Shown one piece after another: positions 26,902 to 35,538 of a stretch of 52,851 nt of DNA. The stretch comes from an uncultured Elioraea sp. Lineage in GTDB: Bacteria > Pseudomonadota > Alphaproteobacteria > Acetobacterales > Acetobacteraceae. A program made the position numbers and the translations under genes. The notes under the pieces are model-generated. The model was given only the letters and a program-made list of their open reading frames with translations, was not told where the DNA came from and searched no databases. The stretch lies in assembly GCA_937928775.1 (NCBI GenBank), contig CALFVI010000050.1, positions 1 to 52,851 on the forward strand, written 5' to 3'. Every line of letters begins with the position of its first letter. Within the stretch, counting starts at the first letter, position 1.

Positions 26902-27879
26902 ATGACGACGACCGCGCGCACGCCAGTTCCCGTCACTGTGCTCACCGGTTTCCTCGGTGCCGGCAAGACCACCTTGCTCAACCGCATCCTCTCCGAGAGC
27001 CACGGCAGGCGCATCGCCGTCATCGTCAACGAGTTCGGCGAACTCGGTGTCGACAACGACCTCGTCATCGGCTCCGACGAGGAAGTGTTCGAGATGAACA
27101 ACGGCTGCATCTGCTGCACAGTGCGCGGCGACCTGATCCGCATCATCGGGGGGCTGATGAAGCGTCGGGACCGTTTCGAACGTATCGTGATCGAAACCAC
27201 AGGGCTCGCCGATCCCGCCCCTGTTGCGCAGACCTTCTTCGTCGATGAGGACGTGCGCGCCTCGGCGAGGCTCGATGCGATCATCACCGTGGTCGACGCC
27301 AGGCATTTCCCCGCCCGTCTCGCTGATGCGCCGGAGGCAGAGAAGCAGGTCGCGTTCGGCGACGTGATCGTGGTCAACAAGACGGACCTCGTCTCGGCCG
27401 AGGAATTGGCCGATGTCGAAAGTCGCATCCGGACCATCAACCCGGCGGCTGAGCTTCATCGCGCCGAACGATCGCGCGTCCCACTCGAGGTGGTGCTCGA
27501 TCGCCAGGCCTTCTCGCTTGAGCGGGTGCTCGAGCGGATGCCCGATTTCCTCGCCGACGAGGCGCACGCGCATGAGCACAATGCGGGCGTGACATCCGTT
27601 TCGGTTGCGTTCCGTGGCGAGGTCGACCCCCGCCGCTTCGAGGTCTGGATCACCGACCTTCTCGCGCGCAAGGGGCCGGACCTGTTGCGGACCAAGGGCA
27701 TCCTCGCCTTTCCCGGCGAAGCGCGTCGCTTCGCCTTCCAGGCGGTACACATGATCACTGACGGCGACTTCATCACGCCGTGGGGCGAGGATGAGGAGCG
27801 GACGTCGCGGATGGTGTTCATCGGCCGCAATCTCAGCCGGCCCGAGCTTCGTCGCGGCTTCGAGGCCTGCCGGGCGTGA
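26902..27879 (+). CDS. COG0523/CobW-type metal chaperone GTPase
   Basis: This 325-residue GTPase has the P-loop GFLGAGKT (16-23), the metal-binding CxCC motif (Cys69, Cys71, Cys72 in NGCICC), NKTD for guanine specificity, and a C-terminal CobW_C domain. A short His-rich stretch (DEAHAHEHN) lies between the domains. The family inserts or delivers metals (zinc, cobalt or iron) to client enzymes; which one cannot be read here. Its stop overlaps the GTG start of the WD40 gene (GTGA), so the pair is translationally coupled. The 229 bases upstream contain no visible gene or Zur-like palindrome. Confidence 0.92.
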   Translation: MTTTARTPVPVTVLTGFLGAGKTTLLNRILSESHGRRIAVIVNEFGELGVDNDLVIGSDEEVFEMNNGCICCTVRGDLIRIIGGLMKRRDRFERIVIETTGLADPAPVAQTFFVDEDVRASARLDAIITVVDARHFPARLADAPEAEKQVAFGDVIVVNKTDLVSAEELADVESRIRTINPAAELHRAERSRVPLEVVLDRQAFSLERVLERMPDFLADEAHAHEHNAGVTSVSVAFRGEVDPRRFEVWITDLLARKGPDLLRTKGILAFPGEARRFAFQAVHMITDGDFITPWGEDEERTSRMVFIGRNLSRPELRRGFEACRA

Positions 27880-28952
27880 GCGCTGCCGACACGACTCCGC
27901 GGGGCGTAGACACGGTGGAGGCGACCTCTCCCGAGGACACTCTCCTGCGCGAACGCGGGCGCTCGTTCACCTGGGACGCCTTCGTCGTCGCCTGTGCCTT
28001 CGACCCGGCCGGCCGTTTTGCCGCGTGGGGCCTCGGCGACGGGACGGTTCGGCTCGTCGCGGTGGGCGAACGAGACGATCCCGTCACCATTCCGGTGCAC
28101 GAGGGCGCGGTGCTGGCCCTCGCCCCGGACTGCACCGAAGGCGCGGTGCTGACGGGCGGCGATGACGGCTTGCTGATGCGCGTCTCGCCCTCAGGTGCGC
28201 AGGAGATCGCGGGCTGGCCTGGGCGCTGGGTCGAGCACGTGCTGGCCTGGTCAGGCACGTCGCCCTGGCGCGCGGCCTCGGTCGGCAAGCTGGTGCACGT
28301 CTTCGATGCAGACGGCGCGCAGCGCAAGAGCCTCGACCACCCTTCCACCGTCACCGGGCTTGCCACCGACGGCAAGGGCATCCGGATCGCTGCCAGCCAT
28401 TACGGCGGGGCATCGCTGTGGTTCGCCGCGGCGAAGGAGGACAGACCGCTGAAGCTTGCGTGGAAGGGAAGCCACATCGGGATCGCGGTCAGTCCAGACG
28501 GGCGTTACGTGGTGACCGCGATGCAGGAGAATGCTCTCCACGGCTGGCGGATCGAGGACGGCGCGCACATGCGCATGACCGGCTATCGCAGCAAAACCAA
28601 GTCGCTCGCCTTTTCAGCCAAAGGGCGCTGGCTTGCCACCTCGGGGGCGGAGAGCATCGTCTGCTGGCCCTTCGACGGCGACGGTCCGATGGGAAGAGCA
28701 CCGTTGGAACTGGCGGGCGGCGACATGGTGACGGTGACGCGCGTCGCCTGCCACCCAGAGCACGAGCTGGTGGCGGCGGGCTACGCGGACGGGCTCGTCC
28801 TCCTCGCTGAGTTCGTCGCAGGCAAGGTGCTTCCGGTTGCTGGCCCCGGTCGAGGCCCGGTCAGCGCACTCGCCTGGAGCGCCGACGGGCGCTGGCTGGC
28901 CTGGGGAGCTGAGACAGGTTTCGCCGCGCTGGTCGACTTCGCCCCGCGCTGA
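27876..28952 (+). CDS. WD40 repeat protein coupled to COG0523 GTPase
   Basis: This 358-residue protein is predicted to be a seven-bladed beta-propeller. Repeats are recognisable from strand patterns such as [54 protein letters not shown] and [17 protein letters not shown]. There is no signal peptide, so it is cytosolic. The start GTG overlaps the GTPase stop, implying matched production; a scaffold or client-binding role for the metal chaperone is inference. It is distinct from the exported WD40-cytochrome c at 37509. Confidence 0.88.
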   Translation: MSAADTTPRGVDTVEATSPEDTLLRERGRSFTWDAFVVACAFDPAGRFAAWGLGDGTVRLVAVGERDDPVTIPVHEGAVLALAPDCTEGAVLTGGDDGLLMRVSPSGAQEIAGWPGRWVEHVLAWSGTSPWRAASVGKLVHVFDADGAQRKSLDHPSTVTGLATDGKGIRIAASHYGGASLWFAAAKEDRPLKLAWKGSHIGIAVSPDGRYVVTAMQENALHGWRIEDGAHMRMTGYRSKTKSLAFSAKGRWLATSGAESIVCWPFDGDGPMGRAPLELAGGDMVTVTRVACHPEHELVAAGYADGLVLLAEFVAGKVLPVAGPGRGPVSALAWSADGRWLAWGAETGFAALVDFAPR

Positions 28953-28981
28953 GGGGGCAGGGCCGTCGCCGGCCCGCGATC

Positions 28982-28995
28982 AAGATTGCAATCTT
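28982..28995. promoter_or_regulatory. AT-rich perfect palindrome, candidate operator
   Basis: AAGATTGCAATCTT is a perfect 14-bp palindrome in an otherwise very GC-rich region. A second partial copy, AAGATTGCAT, follows at 28999-29008. The pair lies about 85-105 bases upstream of the ATG at 29088. The size and AT-richness suit a dimeric repressor or activator site; the regulator is unknown. Confidence 0.5.
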
Positions 28996-29087
28996 TGGAA
29001 GATTGCATTGTGTCCGCCGCTGCCCGACATGCAGCCCGGCACGTCGGTGCTGAAGGGTTCACCGAGAGGGGTTAGAAGGAGGTATCC

Positions 29088-29766
29088 ATGCGTTCGGCCC
29101 TGTTCGCCGCGGCGGTCGCCGCAGCCATCGCCGTCGCCGCTCCGGTGCAGGCCGACACCCCGCTCACTCTCGGCGACCGCGTCCTGCTTCGCTCCGACAC
29201 AGGCCAGGCCATCGGCGCGGGCCTGCGCGATGTGCTCGCCCTGCCTTCGGTCGCTTCGATCGCCGATACCTCCTCGATTTGCTCCACCCTGGCGGCCTCT
29301 GCCGCCACTCGGGTGTTGAGCACGTTGCGCGGCGAGCAGCTTTCGCTTGCCGCCATCGCCACTGCCGCTGAGGCGGCGCAGGAGGCAAAAGAGGCCACGC
29401 GCATGGCCGGCATCGCGGTGCTTCTACGGAGGCCAGACCCCTGCTGCCGAGAACCAGGCGATGGTGACCGCGCTGCTTAAGGAGCTGGCCGACGCCAACC
29501 ATCGCGGCCCAGTGTTCTTCCACTTCGCCGTCTGGGCTGGGCAGATGCCGGAGAACGCCGCACGCGCCGACGAAGCGGTCGCGAAGTGGCCGGCCGGCCA
29601 CGACACGCTGGTCGCGTTCGGGGTCGACGTGCTGCGTGCGAAGGGCATGATCCTGCACGTCACCGTGCGCGACGGCCGCCCGGCCGCGCTTCGGGTTGCG
29701 CGGGCGGTGGACATGGACAAGCCCTGGCTCGATCTGTTCCGCCGCTCCTTGCTGCGCCGCGGCTGA
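29088..29766 (+). pseudogene. Frameshifted secreted protein of unknown function
   Basis: Two overlapping frames appear to be one broken gene. The first (29088 onward) has a clear signal peptide (about residues 1-23, ending VQADT) and runs to a stop at 29480. The C-terminal half (FYGGQTPAAENQAMVTALL onward, ending LLRRG at 29766) lies in a different frame, joined near 29418-29430, where one base has been gained or two lost. The ATG is preceded by a perfect AAGGAGGT four bases upstream, so the gene was once well translated. I do not recognise the family. Programmed frameshifting or a sequencing error would also give this pattern. Confidence 0.6.
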
Positions 29767-29777
29767 CTGGGCTCGGA

Positions 29778-29797
29778 AGGCGCCCTGCACGGCGCCT
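29778..29797 (+). terminator. Possible stem-loop after the frameshifted gene
   Basis: A 7-bp stem AGGCGCC/GGCGCCT has a 6-base loop and no T-run. It may be a weak or Rho-assisted end, or may simply reflect base composition. Confidence 0.3.
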
Positions 29798-29841
29798 CCC
29801 ACCCTTGCGGGCCCGGGCACCTTCGGGTCAGGCTCTGTGCC

Positions 29842-30675
29842 ATGAACGTTGCTTCGCAGCCCTACATCGAAACGCCCCATCTGCGCTTGCCGAAGCTCGG
29901 CTTGGGCACCTTCGGCCTGCGCGGCCCCGAGTGCGCGCGCGCCGTGGCGGAAGCCATCCGCCTCGGCTATCGCCACATCGACACCGCCGAGATGTATGAC
30001 AATGAAGGTCCCGTCGGTCAGGGCGTGCGCGACTCGGGCGTGCCGCGCGAGCAGCTGTTCGTCACCACAAAGGTCTGGTGGACCAATCTCGCCGACCCCG
30101 AGGCTGCGCTTGCCGCCTCGTTGCGTCGGCTGCGCTTCGAGTGGGTCGATCTCTTCCTCATCCACTGGCCGAACCCGGCCGTGCCCCTCGCCCGGACGCT
30201 CGCGGCGATGGTGCGGCTGAAGGAGAAGGGTCTTGCGCGCGCGATCGGGGTGGCGAACTTCCCCTCAGCGCTCCTGCGCGAGGCGGTGGCGACGGGGGCA
30301 CCCATCGCCTGCAACCAGGTGGAATACCACGTGATGCTCGGCCAGCGCGCGATCCTCGAAGTCGCGCGCGAACGCCGAATCGCCGTCATTGCCTATTCGC
30401 CGCTTGGCAAGGGCGGGCTGGTCAACGACCCTACCCTTGTCGCGATCGCCAAACGCCACGGTGCCACCCCGGCCCAGGTGGCCCTCGCCTGGCTACTGAG
30501 GCAAGAGCTGGTGGCGGCGATCCCGAAATCAGGCAACCCGGAGAGGATGAGGGAAAATCTCGGCGCACTGACTCTGCGCCTGACCGAAGAGGATCTGGCA
30601 GCGATCGACGCCTTGCCGAAGGATCGCCGCGTGATCTCGCCGGCCTGGGCGCCGGTATGGGACGCGGCGGCCTAA
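29842..30675 (+). CDS. Aldo/keto reductase
   Basis: This 277-residue NAD(P)H-dependent oxidoreductase of the AKR superfamily is related to 2,5-diketo-D-gluconate reductases. The tetrad is visible: Asp in HIDTAEMY, Tyr in MYDNE, Lys in TTKVWW and His in LIHWP. The C-terminal cofactor loop IPKSGNPERMREN is intact. It converges on the hydantoinase B gene, overlapping its stop by four bases (30672-30675). Substrate unknown. Confidence 0.93.
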   Translation: MNVASQPYIETPHLRLPKLGLGTFGLRGPECARAVAEAIRLGYRHIDTAEMYDNEGPVGQGVRDSGVPREQLFVTTKVWWTNLADPEAALAASLRRLRFEWVDLFLIHWPNPAVPLARTLAAMVRLKEKGLARAIGVANFPSALLREAVATGAPIACNQVEYHVMLGQRAILEVARERRIAVIAYSPLGKGGLVNDPTLVAIAKRHGATPAQVALAWLLRQELVAAIPKSGNPERMRENLGALTLRLTEEDLAAIDALPKDRRVISPAWAPVWDAAA

Positions 30676-32399
30676 CGCCCCGCTCTGAGCGCTTCGGTTG
30701 CCGCCCGATCGATCACACCGCGCACGTCGCAAACCACCCCGTAGAGACTGCGCGCGGCCTGCACCGAGACGAGACCGTCGCGCACGTCTGCCGCGACCTG
30801 GTCAGGGTCGCGCGCGCGGGGATCGCCCCAGCCGCCGCCTCCTGGCGAGACGGCATGCAGCTCCGCCCCGGCGGGGAGAGACCGCAGCCCGTAGCGCGGC
30901 GCTTGCTCCTCGCGTCCGTCGGGGAAGCGGATCGTCATCGCGCCTAGCGCTCCATCGTGCCCGCCGCCAACCCCGTAGCCTCCGCCTGCACCCACGCCTT
31001 CGCCGCGGAAGGACTGGGTGGAGGGGGCGAGCAGGCGCACGGCGTACTGCACCCCCGTCCCGCCGCGCCAACGCCCGGCCCCGCCTGAGTCGCAGCGGAA
31101 CTCCTGGCGCAGGACGCGAATAGGGAAGTCGCGCTCCTGCGTCTCGACATTCGGGATGGCAAGCCCGCCCAGGGTGCAGAGATGGCCGATGGAGTCGAAC
31201 CCGTCGCGGCCCGCCACCGCGCCTGCCCCGGCCGCTGCCTGGGCGTGGTAGCCGACCCAGCGCGACCCATCCATGCGCAGCCCGCTCATCACCCCGAAGA
31301 GGTTCTTCGCCCAGCCGGCTGAGGCGCGCTCTGGGTCGGCCTGGGCAAGCGCCTTCCACACCGCATGGATAATCTCGTGGGCGAGAAAGACCGTGCACAT
31401 CGTCACCGGGGCGGGCGGGAGCGGGTTCACGCACGACCCCTCCGGCGCGTGGATGGCGACGGCACGCAGCCGCCCCTCATTGCGCGGGATCGCGGGGTCG
31501 AAGAAGGCGGCGAGGGCGAGGCCCACGGCCGAGACCGTGTTCGCGTATGGGCTGTTTTTGAACCCCTCCACCTGCGGCGAGGAGCCACTAAAGTCGAGTC
31601 TCGCCTCCCCGCCAGCGGCGATCGTCAGCGAAACGTGCACGCGGATCAGCACCGCGTTCCGCCCGTCCGTGTCGGTCGTCTCCTCGCCCTCGTAGGTCCC
31701 CGGAGGAAGGCTCTGGAAGGCTCGCCGTTGCAAAGCCTCGGCGTGCGCAAGGATCGCTTCCGAAATGCCGCCCCAGGCCGCGCCCACCTCTTCCGCGAGC
31801 TGCGTCAGTCCCGCCGCACCGAGCTTTGCCGCTCCCAGCATCGCGCGCAGGTCGCCGTCCAGCAGATCAGGGGTGCGTGAGTTGGCGAGCAGCAGCCGCC
31901 AGAGATCCTCGCGCACCCGTCCGGCCTCAATCAGCCGCAGCACGGGAAGCCTGATCCCTTCGTGGAAGATCTCGGTCGCCTCGGGGTTGTAGGTGCCGGC
32001 CGCCCCGCCGCCGATGTCGGACTGGTGTGCGCGCACACAGGCGAAACCGGCAAGCGCGCCGCGCGCGAAGGCCGGCACCGCCACCACCCAGTCCGGCAGG
32101 TGGTTGCCGCCGGCAAGATAGGGGTCGTTGAGCAGGAAGGCATCGCCGGGGGCGAGCCCTGGTGCGTCGCGCAGGATGGCGCGCACGGCGAAGCCGCCTG
32201 AGCCGGTGTGGATCGGGATGCCGTCCGCCTGGGCGACCACGAAGCCTCGCGCATCGGCTAGGAAGCAGGAGAAGTCGTGCGCCTGGGCGAAGATCGGGCT
32301 GCGCGCGGTGCGCGTCATCGCGTGCCCCATCTGGCGCGAGAGATGGTCGAGGCGGCTCTGCGCAAGCGCCCGCTGCACGGGGTCGATTCGCTCCTTCAT
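30672..32399 (-). CDS. hyuB: Hydantoinase/oxoprolinase subunit B (HyuB)
   Basis: This 575-residue protein is the partner of HyuA in ATP-dependent N-methylhydantoinase, 5-oxoprolinase or acetophenone-carboxylase-type enzymes. Family features include DHLSRQMGHAMTRTARSPIF near the start, LNDPYLAGGNHLPDW, GGGAAGTYNP, and the Gly-rich C-terminal GVGAGGGYGVGGGHDG. The ATG at 32399 overlaps the HyuA stop (ATGA); an upstream extension of the frame lies within hyuA and is not coding. Context with amidases and RidA hints at cyclic-amide or amino-compound use, but the true substrate is unknown. Confidence 0.92.
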   Translation of the reverse strand: MKERIDPVQRALAQSRLDHLSRQMGHAMTRTARSPIFAQAHDFSCFLADARGFVVAQADGIPIHTGSGGFAVRAILRDAPGLAPGDAFLLNDPYLAGGNHLPDWVVAVPAFARGALAGFACVRAHQSDIGGGAAGTYNPEATEIFHEGIRLPVLRLIEAGRVREDLWRLLLANSRTPDLLDGDLRAMLGAAKLGAAGLTQLAEEVGAAWGGISEAILAHAEALQRRAFQSLPPGTYEGEETTDTDGRNAVLIRVHVSLTIAAGGEARLDFSGSSPQVEGFKNSPYANTVSAVGLALAAFFDPAIPRNEGRLRAVAIHAPEGSCVNPLPPAPVTMCTVFLAHEIIHAVWKALAQADPERASAGWAKNLFGVMSGLRMDGSRWVGYHAQAAAGAGAVAGRDGFDSIGHLCTLGGLAIPNVETQERDFPIRVLRQEFRCDSGGAGRWRGGTGVQYAVRLLAPSTQSFRGEGVGAGGGYGVGGGHDGALGAMTIRFPDGREEQAPRYGLRSLPAGAELHAVSPGGGGWGDPRARDPDQVAADVRDGLVSVQAARSLYGVVCDVRGVIDRAATEALRAGR

Positions 32400-34465
32400 C
32401 GTGCGGCCTCGAGCAGGATGTCGCCCGCCGCAAGCGTGCGTGCGGCCCAACCCGGCGGGATGACGACCGTCGTCGTGTCGAGAGCAAGCAGGGCCGGGCC
32501 GGCGAGCGGCATCCCATGCGGGGGAGGGGAGTCGAGCACGCGCGTTGCCATCATGCCGTGGCCGAAGAACCACACCGCGCGGCGGGTCTCATGCGGTGCC
32601 GCGTCGTGGGTGTGGCGGCGCGAGGACGGCCGCGGCAGGCGGGCCGAGGCGGTGAGCGAGAGCGAGACAAACTCGATCACGCCCCCCGGCTGGATGTGGC
32701 CGAAGCGCGCTTCGTGTTCGGCTTCGAAGGCGGCGCGAATCCCCTGCGCGTCGCCGAACGCGACCCTGAGCGACCCGTGCTGGCCGCGGTAGCGCAGCGA
32801 GGCTTCCCTGTGGACGACGATCGTCTCGGCATCGAACACTTCGCTAGAGAGTTCCATCCGTGCCTCTTCCTCGAGCGCGGCGAACTGTTCGGCGGCCGCT
32901 GTCACTGCCGCCCCATCGAGCAGGGCGGTGAAGGGGGCGGAGCGGTCGAGGCGGATGTCGGCGGCCAGCATGCCGAAGGCGCAGAAGGCGCCGGCAAGGC
33001 GGGGCACAAGCACGCGCGCGATGCCAAGCCCCTCCGCCACCTCGCAGCCGAACATGGGCCCCGCCCCGCCGCCCGCCACCAGCACGAAGCGGCGCGGATC
33101 AAGGCCCCTGCGCAGCGTGATCTCCTCCACCGCCTGCACGATCGTTTGGGTGACTAGGCGCAGCACGCCAGCGGCCGCTTCCTCCAGGGAGATCCCCAAA
33201 GGTGCGGCAAGCCGCCTTTCGATCGCTGCCCGGGCGAGGGTCGCGTCTAGAGCGAGGGCGCCCTCCGCGAAGGGCCCGGCTTGGAGGCGGCCGAGCAGGA
33301 GCTGGGCGTCCGTCACCGTCGGTTCCGTGCCGCCGAGCCCGTAGCTGGCGGGCCCCGGGCGGGCGCCGGCACCGTGCGGGCCCGCGTACAGGGCCCCCGC
33401 CGCATCCACGCCGGCGATAGTGCCGCCGCCTGCACCGACCGAGTGGATCGCAACTGCTGGCACGGCGAGCGGGTGGCCGGCGATCTCCACGAGTTCAGCC
33501 AGTTCCACCCGGCCCCCGCGCATCAGCGTGACGTCGCAGGAGGTGCCGCCGATCTCGATGGCAACGAAATCGTCGCCCGTCTCGGGCCCGGCGAGGGCGG
33601 CGAGGGCGGCCACCCCGGCGGCGGGGCCAGAGAGGACGAGATTGGCGGGGCGGGCGCAGGCCTGCGCGACCGTGCAGGCCCCGCCGTTCGACTGCACGAG
33701 AAGCAACTGCCGCTGATAGCCCAACGCCTTCAGACGTGCCTCCAGCGCCGCAAGGTAGGGCGTGATCCGTGGCGCGAGCGCAGCGTGCATGGCGACCGTG
33801 GCGATACGCTCGTACTCGCCGACGATCGGCAGGACCTCGCCGGAACAGAAGATGTGCCGTGCCGCCGGATGCTCGCCGAGCGCTTGGCGCAGGAGCGCAG
33901 CAGCGCTCAGCTCATGGGCGGGGTTGGCGTATGCGTGCAGGAAGCCGATCGCCACCGCCTCGACATCGCTGGCCCTAATCGTCTCGGCAGCGGCGAGCAC
34001 GTCCGCTTCTGCCAGAGGCTCCCATTCCATGCCGTCAGGGCCAAGCCGCCCGCGAATGGGAACCCGGAGATGGCGCGGCACGAGGGGAGGGGGGAACGGG
34101 GTGCGATGGTCCCAAGGGTCTGCGCGTATGCCGCGTCGGATAGCGAGGGTGTCGCGAAATCCCGCCGTGCAGAGAAGCGCCACAGACGCAAGCTTGCCCT
34201 CCAGCACCGCGTTGGTGGCGACCGTCGAGCCATGCACGAGAAGGGCGGTTTCGCCGAGCAAGCCCTCAACACTACGGCCGAGGGACTGGGCGGCGAGCGC
34301 AAGGGCGGCGAATACCCCCTCCTCCGGGGCGGCTGGGGTGGACGGTGCCTTGCGCACCATCACCGCGCCGTTGCCATCGCACAGCACGAGATCGGTGAAG
34401 GTACCGCCGACATCGACGCCGATGCGGAAGGGAGGGCAAAAAGAGGGCGCAGCAGGGATCGTCAC
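32396..34465 (-). CDS. hyuA: Hydantoinase/oxoprolinase subunit A (HyuA)
   Basis: This 689-residue ATPase-like subunit starts with the ASKHA nucleotide motif FRIGVDVGGTFTDLVL and shows ETALLVHGSTVATNAVLEGK, VQSNGGACTVAQA, EIGGTSCDVTL and LVAGGGAGPMFG in order. It phosphorylates or activates the substrate for HyuB. GTG 34465 is taken as start because the nucleotide motif follows about 12 residues later; no strong ribosome-binding site is seen. The 83 bases upstream are shared with the divergent MoeA-like gene. Confidence 0.92.
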   Translation of the reverse strand: MTIPAAPSFCPPFRIGVDVGGTFTDLVLCDGNGAVMVRKAPSTPAAPEEGVFAALALAAQSLGRSVEGLLGETALLVHGSTVATNAVLEGKLASVALLCTAGFRDTLAIRRGIRADPWDHRTPFPPPLVPRHLRVPIRGRLGPDGMEWEPLAEADVLAAAETIRASDVEAVAIGFLHAYANPAHELSAAALLRQALGEHPAARHIFCSGEVLPIVGEYERIATVAMHAALAPRITPYLAALEARLKALGYQRQLLLVQSNGGACTVAQACARPANLVLSGPAAGVAALAALAGPETGDDFVAIEIGGTSCDVTLMRGGRVELAELVEIAGHPLAVPAVAIHSVGAGGGTIAGVDAAGALYAGPHGAGARPGPASYGLGGTEPTVTDAQLLLGRLQAGPFAEGALALDATLARAAIERRLAAPLGISLEEAAAGVLRLVTQTIVQAVEEITLRRGLDPRRFVLVAGGGAGPMFGCEVAEGLGIARVLVPRLAGAFCAFGMLAADIRLDRSAPFTALLDGAAVTAAAEQFAALEEEARMELSSEVFDAETIVVHREASLRYRGQHGSLRVAFGDAQGIRAAFEAEHEARFGHIQPGGVIEFVSLSLTASARLPRPSSRRHTHDAAPHETRRAVWFFGHGMMATRVLDSPPPHGMPLAGPALLALDTTTVVIPPGWAARTLAAGDILLEAAR

Positions 34466-34548
34466 GGGGCAAGGGGTGTGAAAGAGGAATTGCCCTATGT
34501 CGAGAGCTGATCTTTTCGGGAAGCCTCCGTCTTGCCATGTGATGGGCG

Positions 34549-35532
34549 ATGGACGGCTCGGCCCGGCTCCGCACTCCCCTTGATGATCTGCGCGCCCTGA
34601 TCGCGACCGCTCGGCCCCTTGCGCGAACCGAACGGGTGGTGCTCGGGCAGGCGGTTGGGCGGCTGCTTGCCCAACCGGTGGTCGCTGCCGCACCGGTTCC
34701 GCTGCGCCCGCTGGCACGGCGTCCTGGGTTCGCCGTTGCTTCAGCCGAAACCCTGGGTGCTGGCCCCTACACGCCGCTGCCGCTTTCCCGCGCTGTGCCT
34801 GTTCGCGCCGGCGAGGCCTTGCCCGAGGGCACGGACGCCGTGCTGGGGCCAGAGGAGGTAGAGCGGTTCGGCTCCGCCGTCCAGGCGCTGGCGTCGCTCG
34901 CGCCGGGCGAGAACACCCTGGCGCGGGGAGGCGAGCTTGCGGCCGGAGAGACGGTGCTTGATGCCGGTGCGCTGCTCACCGCGCGCACTCTTGGCGCGGC
35001 GGCCGCGGCGGGTGTGCGCGAAGTGACTGTGCGTGCCCGCCCGCGCCTTGCCGTGACTCTCGAGGGTCCTGCCGGGGCGATGCTGCGCGCCGCCGCCGGC
35101 CCGGCCTTGGTCGAAGACGCAGAGGCAGCCGACATCGTGATCTACCCCACGGATGGCGTGCCTCGTCTCGCCTGTCGCCCGCTCGAGGACGTCTCCCTGA
35201 TCCGCGATGGCGAGCGCTGGCGGCTTGCCCTGCCGCAGAGTGCGGCTGCCTGGCTGGGCTGGGTGGCCCTTGTCGTGCCCTTGCTCGCTTGCCTGGAGGG
35301 CCGTGTCGTGCCTCTGCCGCGGCACGCTCGGCTCGCCGCGCGTATCGCCTCCGCGGTCGGGCTGACCGATCTCGTCCTGGTCGCCCTTGAGGGCGGTGTT
35401 GCCCGCCCGCTCGCCTCTCCGGACTTGCCCACTTGGCCCGCTGTGGCGCGCGCCCACGGCTTTGTCGAGATCCCGCCTGCCTGCGAAGGCCTTGCGGAGG
35501 GCAGCGAGATGCTGGTCACTCCGTTCCACTGA
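34549..35532 (+). CDS. MoeA-like protein with degenerate active site
   Basis: The 327-residue protein aligns with the N-terminal and C-terminal domains of molybdopterin molybdenumtransferase MoeA (ERVVLGQAVGRLLAQPV near residue 28; ANxTLARGGELAAGETVL around 125). The active-site segment, PPFDxSxxDGYA in functional enzymes, reads VPLRPLARRPGFAVAS here, losing the Asp. The molybdopterin-binding STGDEL and SGGTS-x-G-x-x-D motifs of the third domain are missing, and the protein is about 80 residues short. It probably cannot insert molybdenum alone and may regulate or assist the complete MoeA-PBP fusion that starts six bases downstream. Confidence 0.82.
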   Translation: MDGSARLRTPLDDLRALIATARPLARTERVVLGQAVGRLLAQPVVAAAPVPLRPLARRPGFAVASAETLGAGPYTPLPLSRAVPVRAGEALPEGTDAVLGPEEVERFGSAVQALASLAPGENTLARGGELAAGETVLDAGALLTARTLGAAAAAGVREVTVRARPRLAVTLEGPAGAMLRAAAGPALVEDAEAADIVIYPTDGVPRLACRPLEDVSLIRDGERWRLALPQSAAAWLGWVALVVPLLACLEGRVVPLPRHARLAARIASAVGLTDLVLVALEGGVARPLASPDLPTWPAVARAHGFVEIPPACEGLAEGSEMLVTPFH

Positions 35533-35538
35533 CGCCCG

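Noticed and set aside
29418-29430. Programmed ribosomal frameshift
   Set aside because: No slippery heptamer and no clear downstream stem-loop were seen; decay or sequencing error is simpler.
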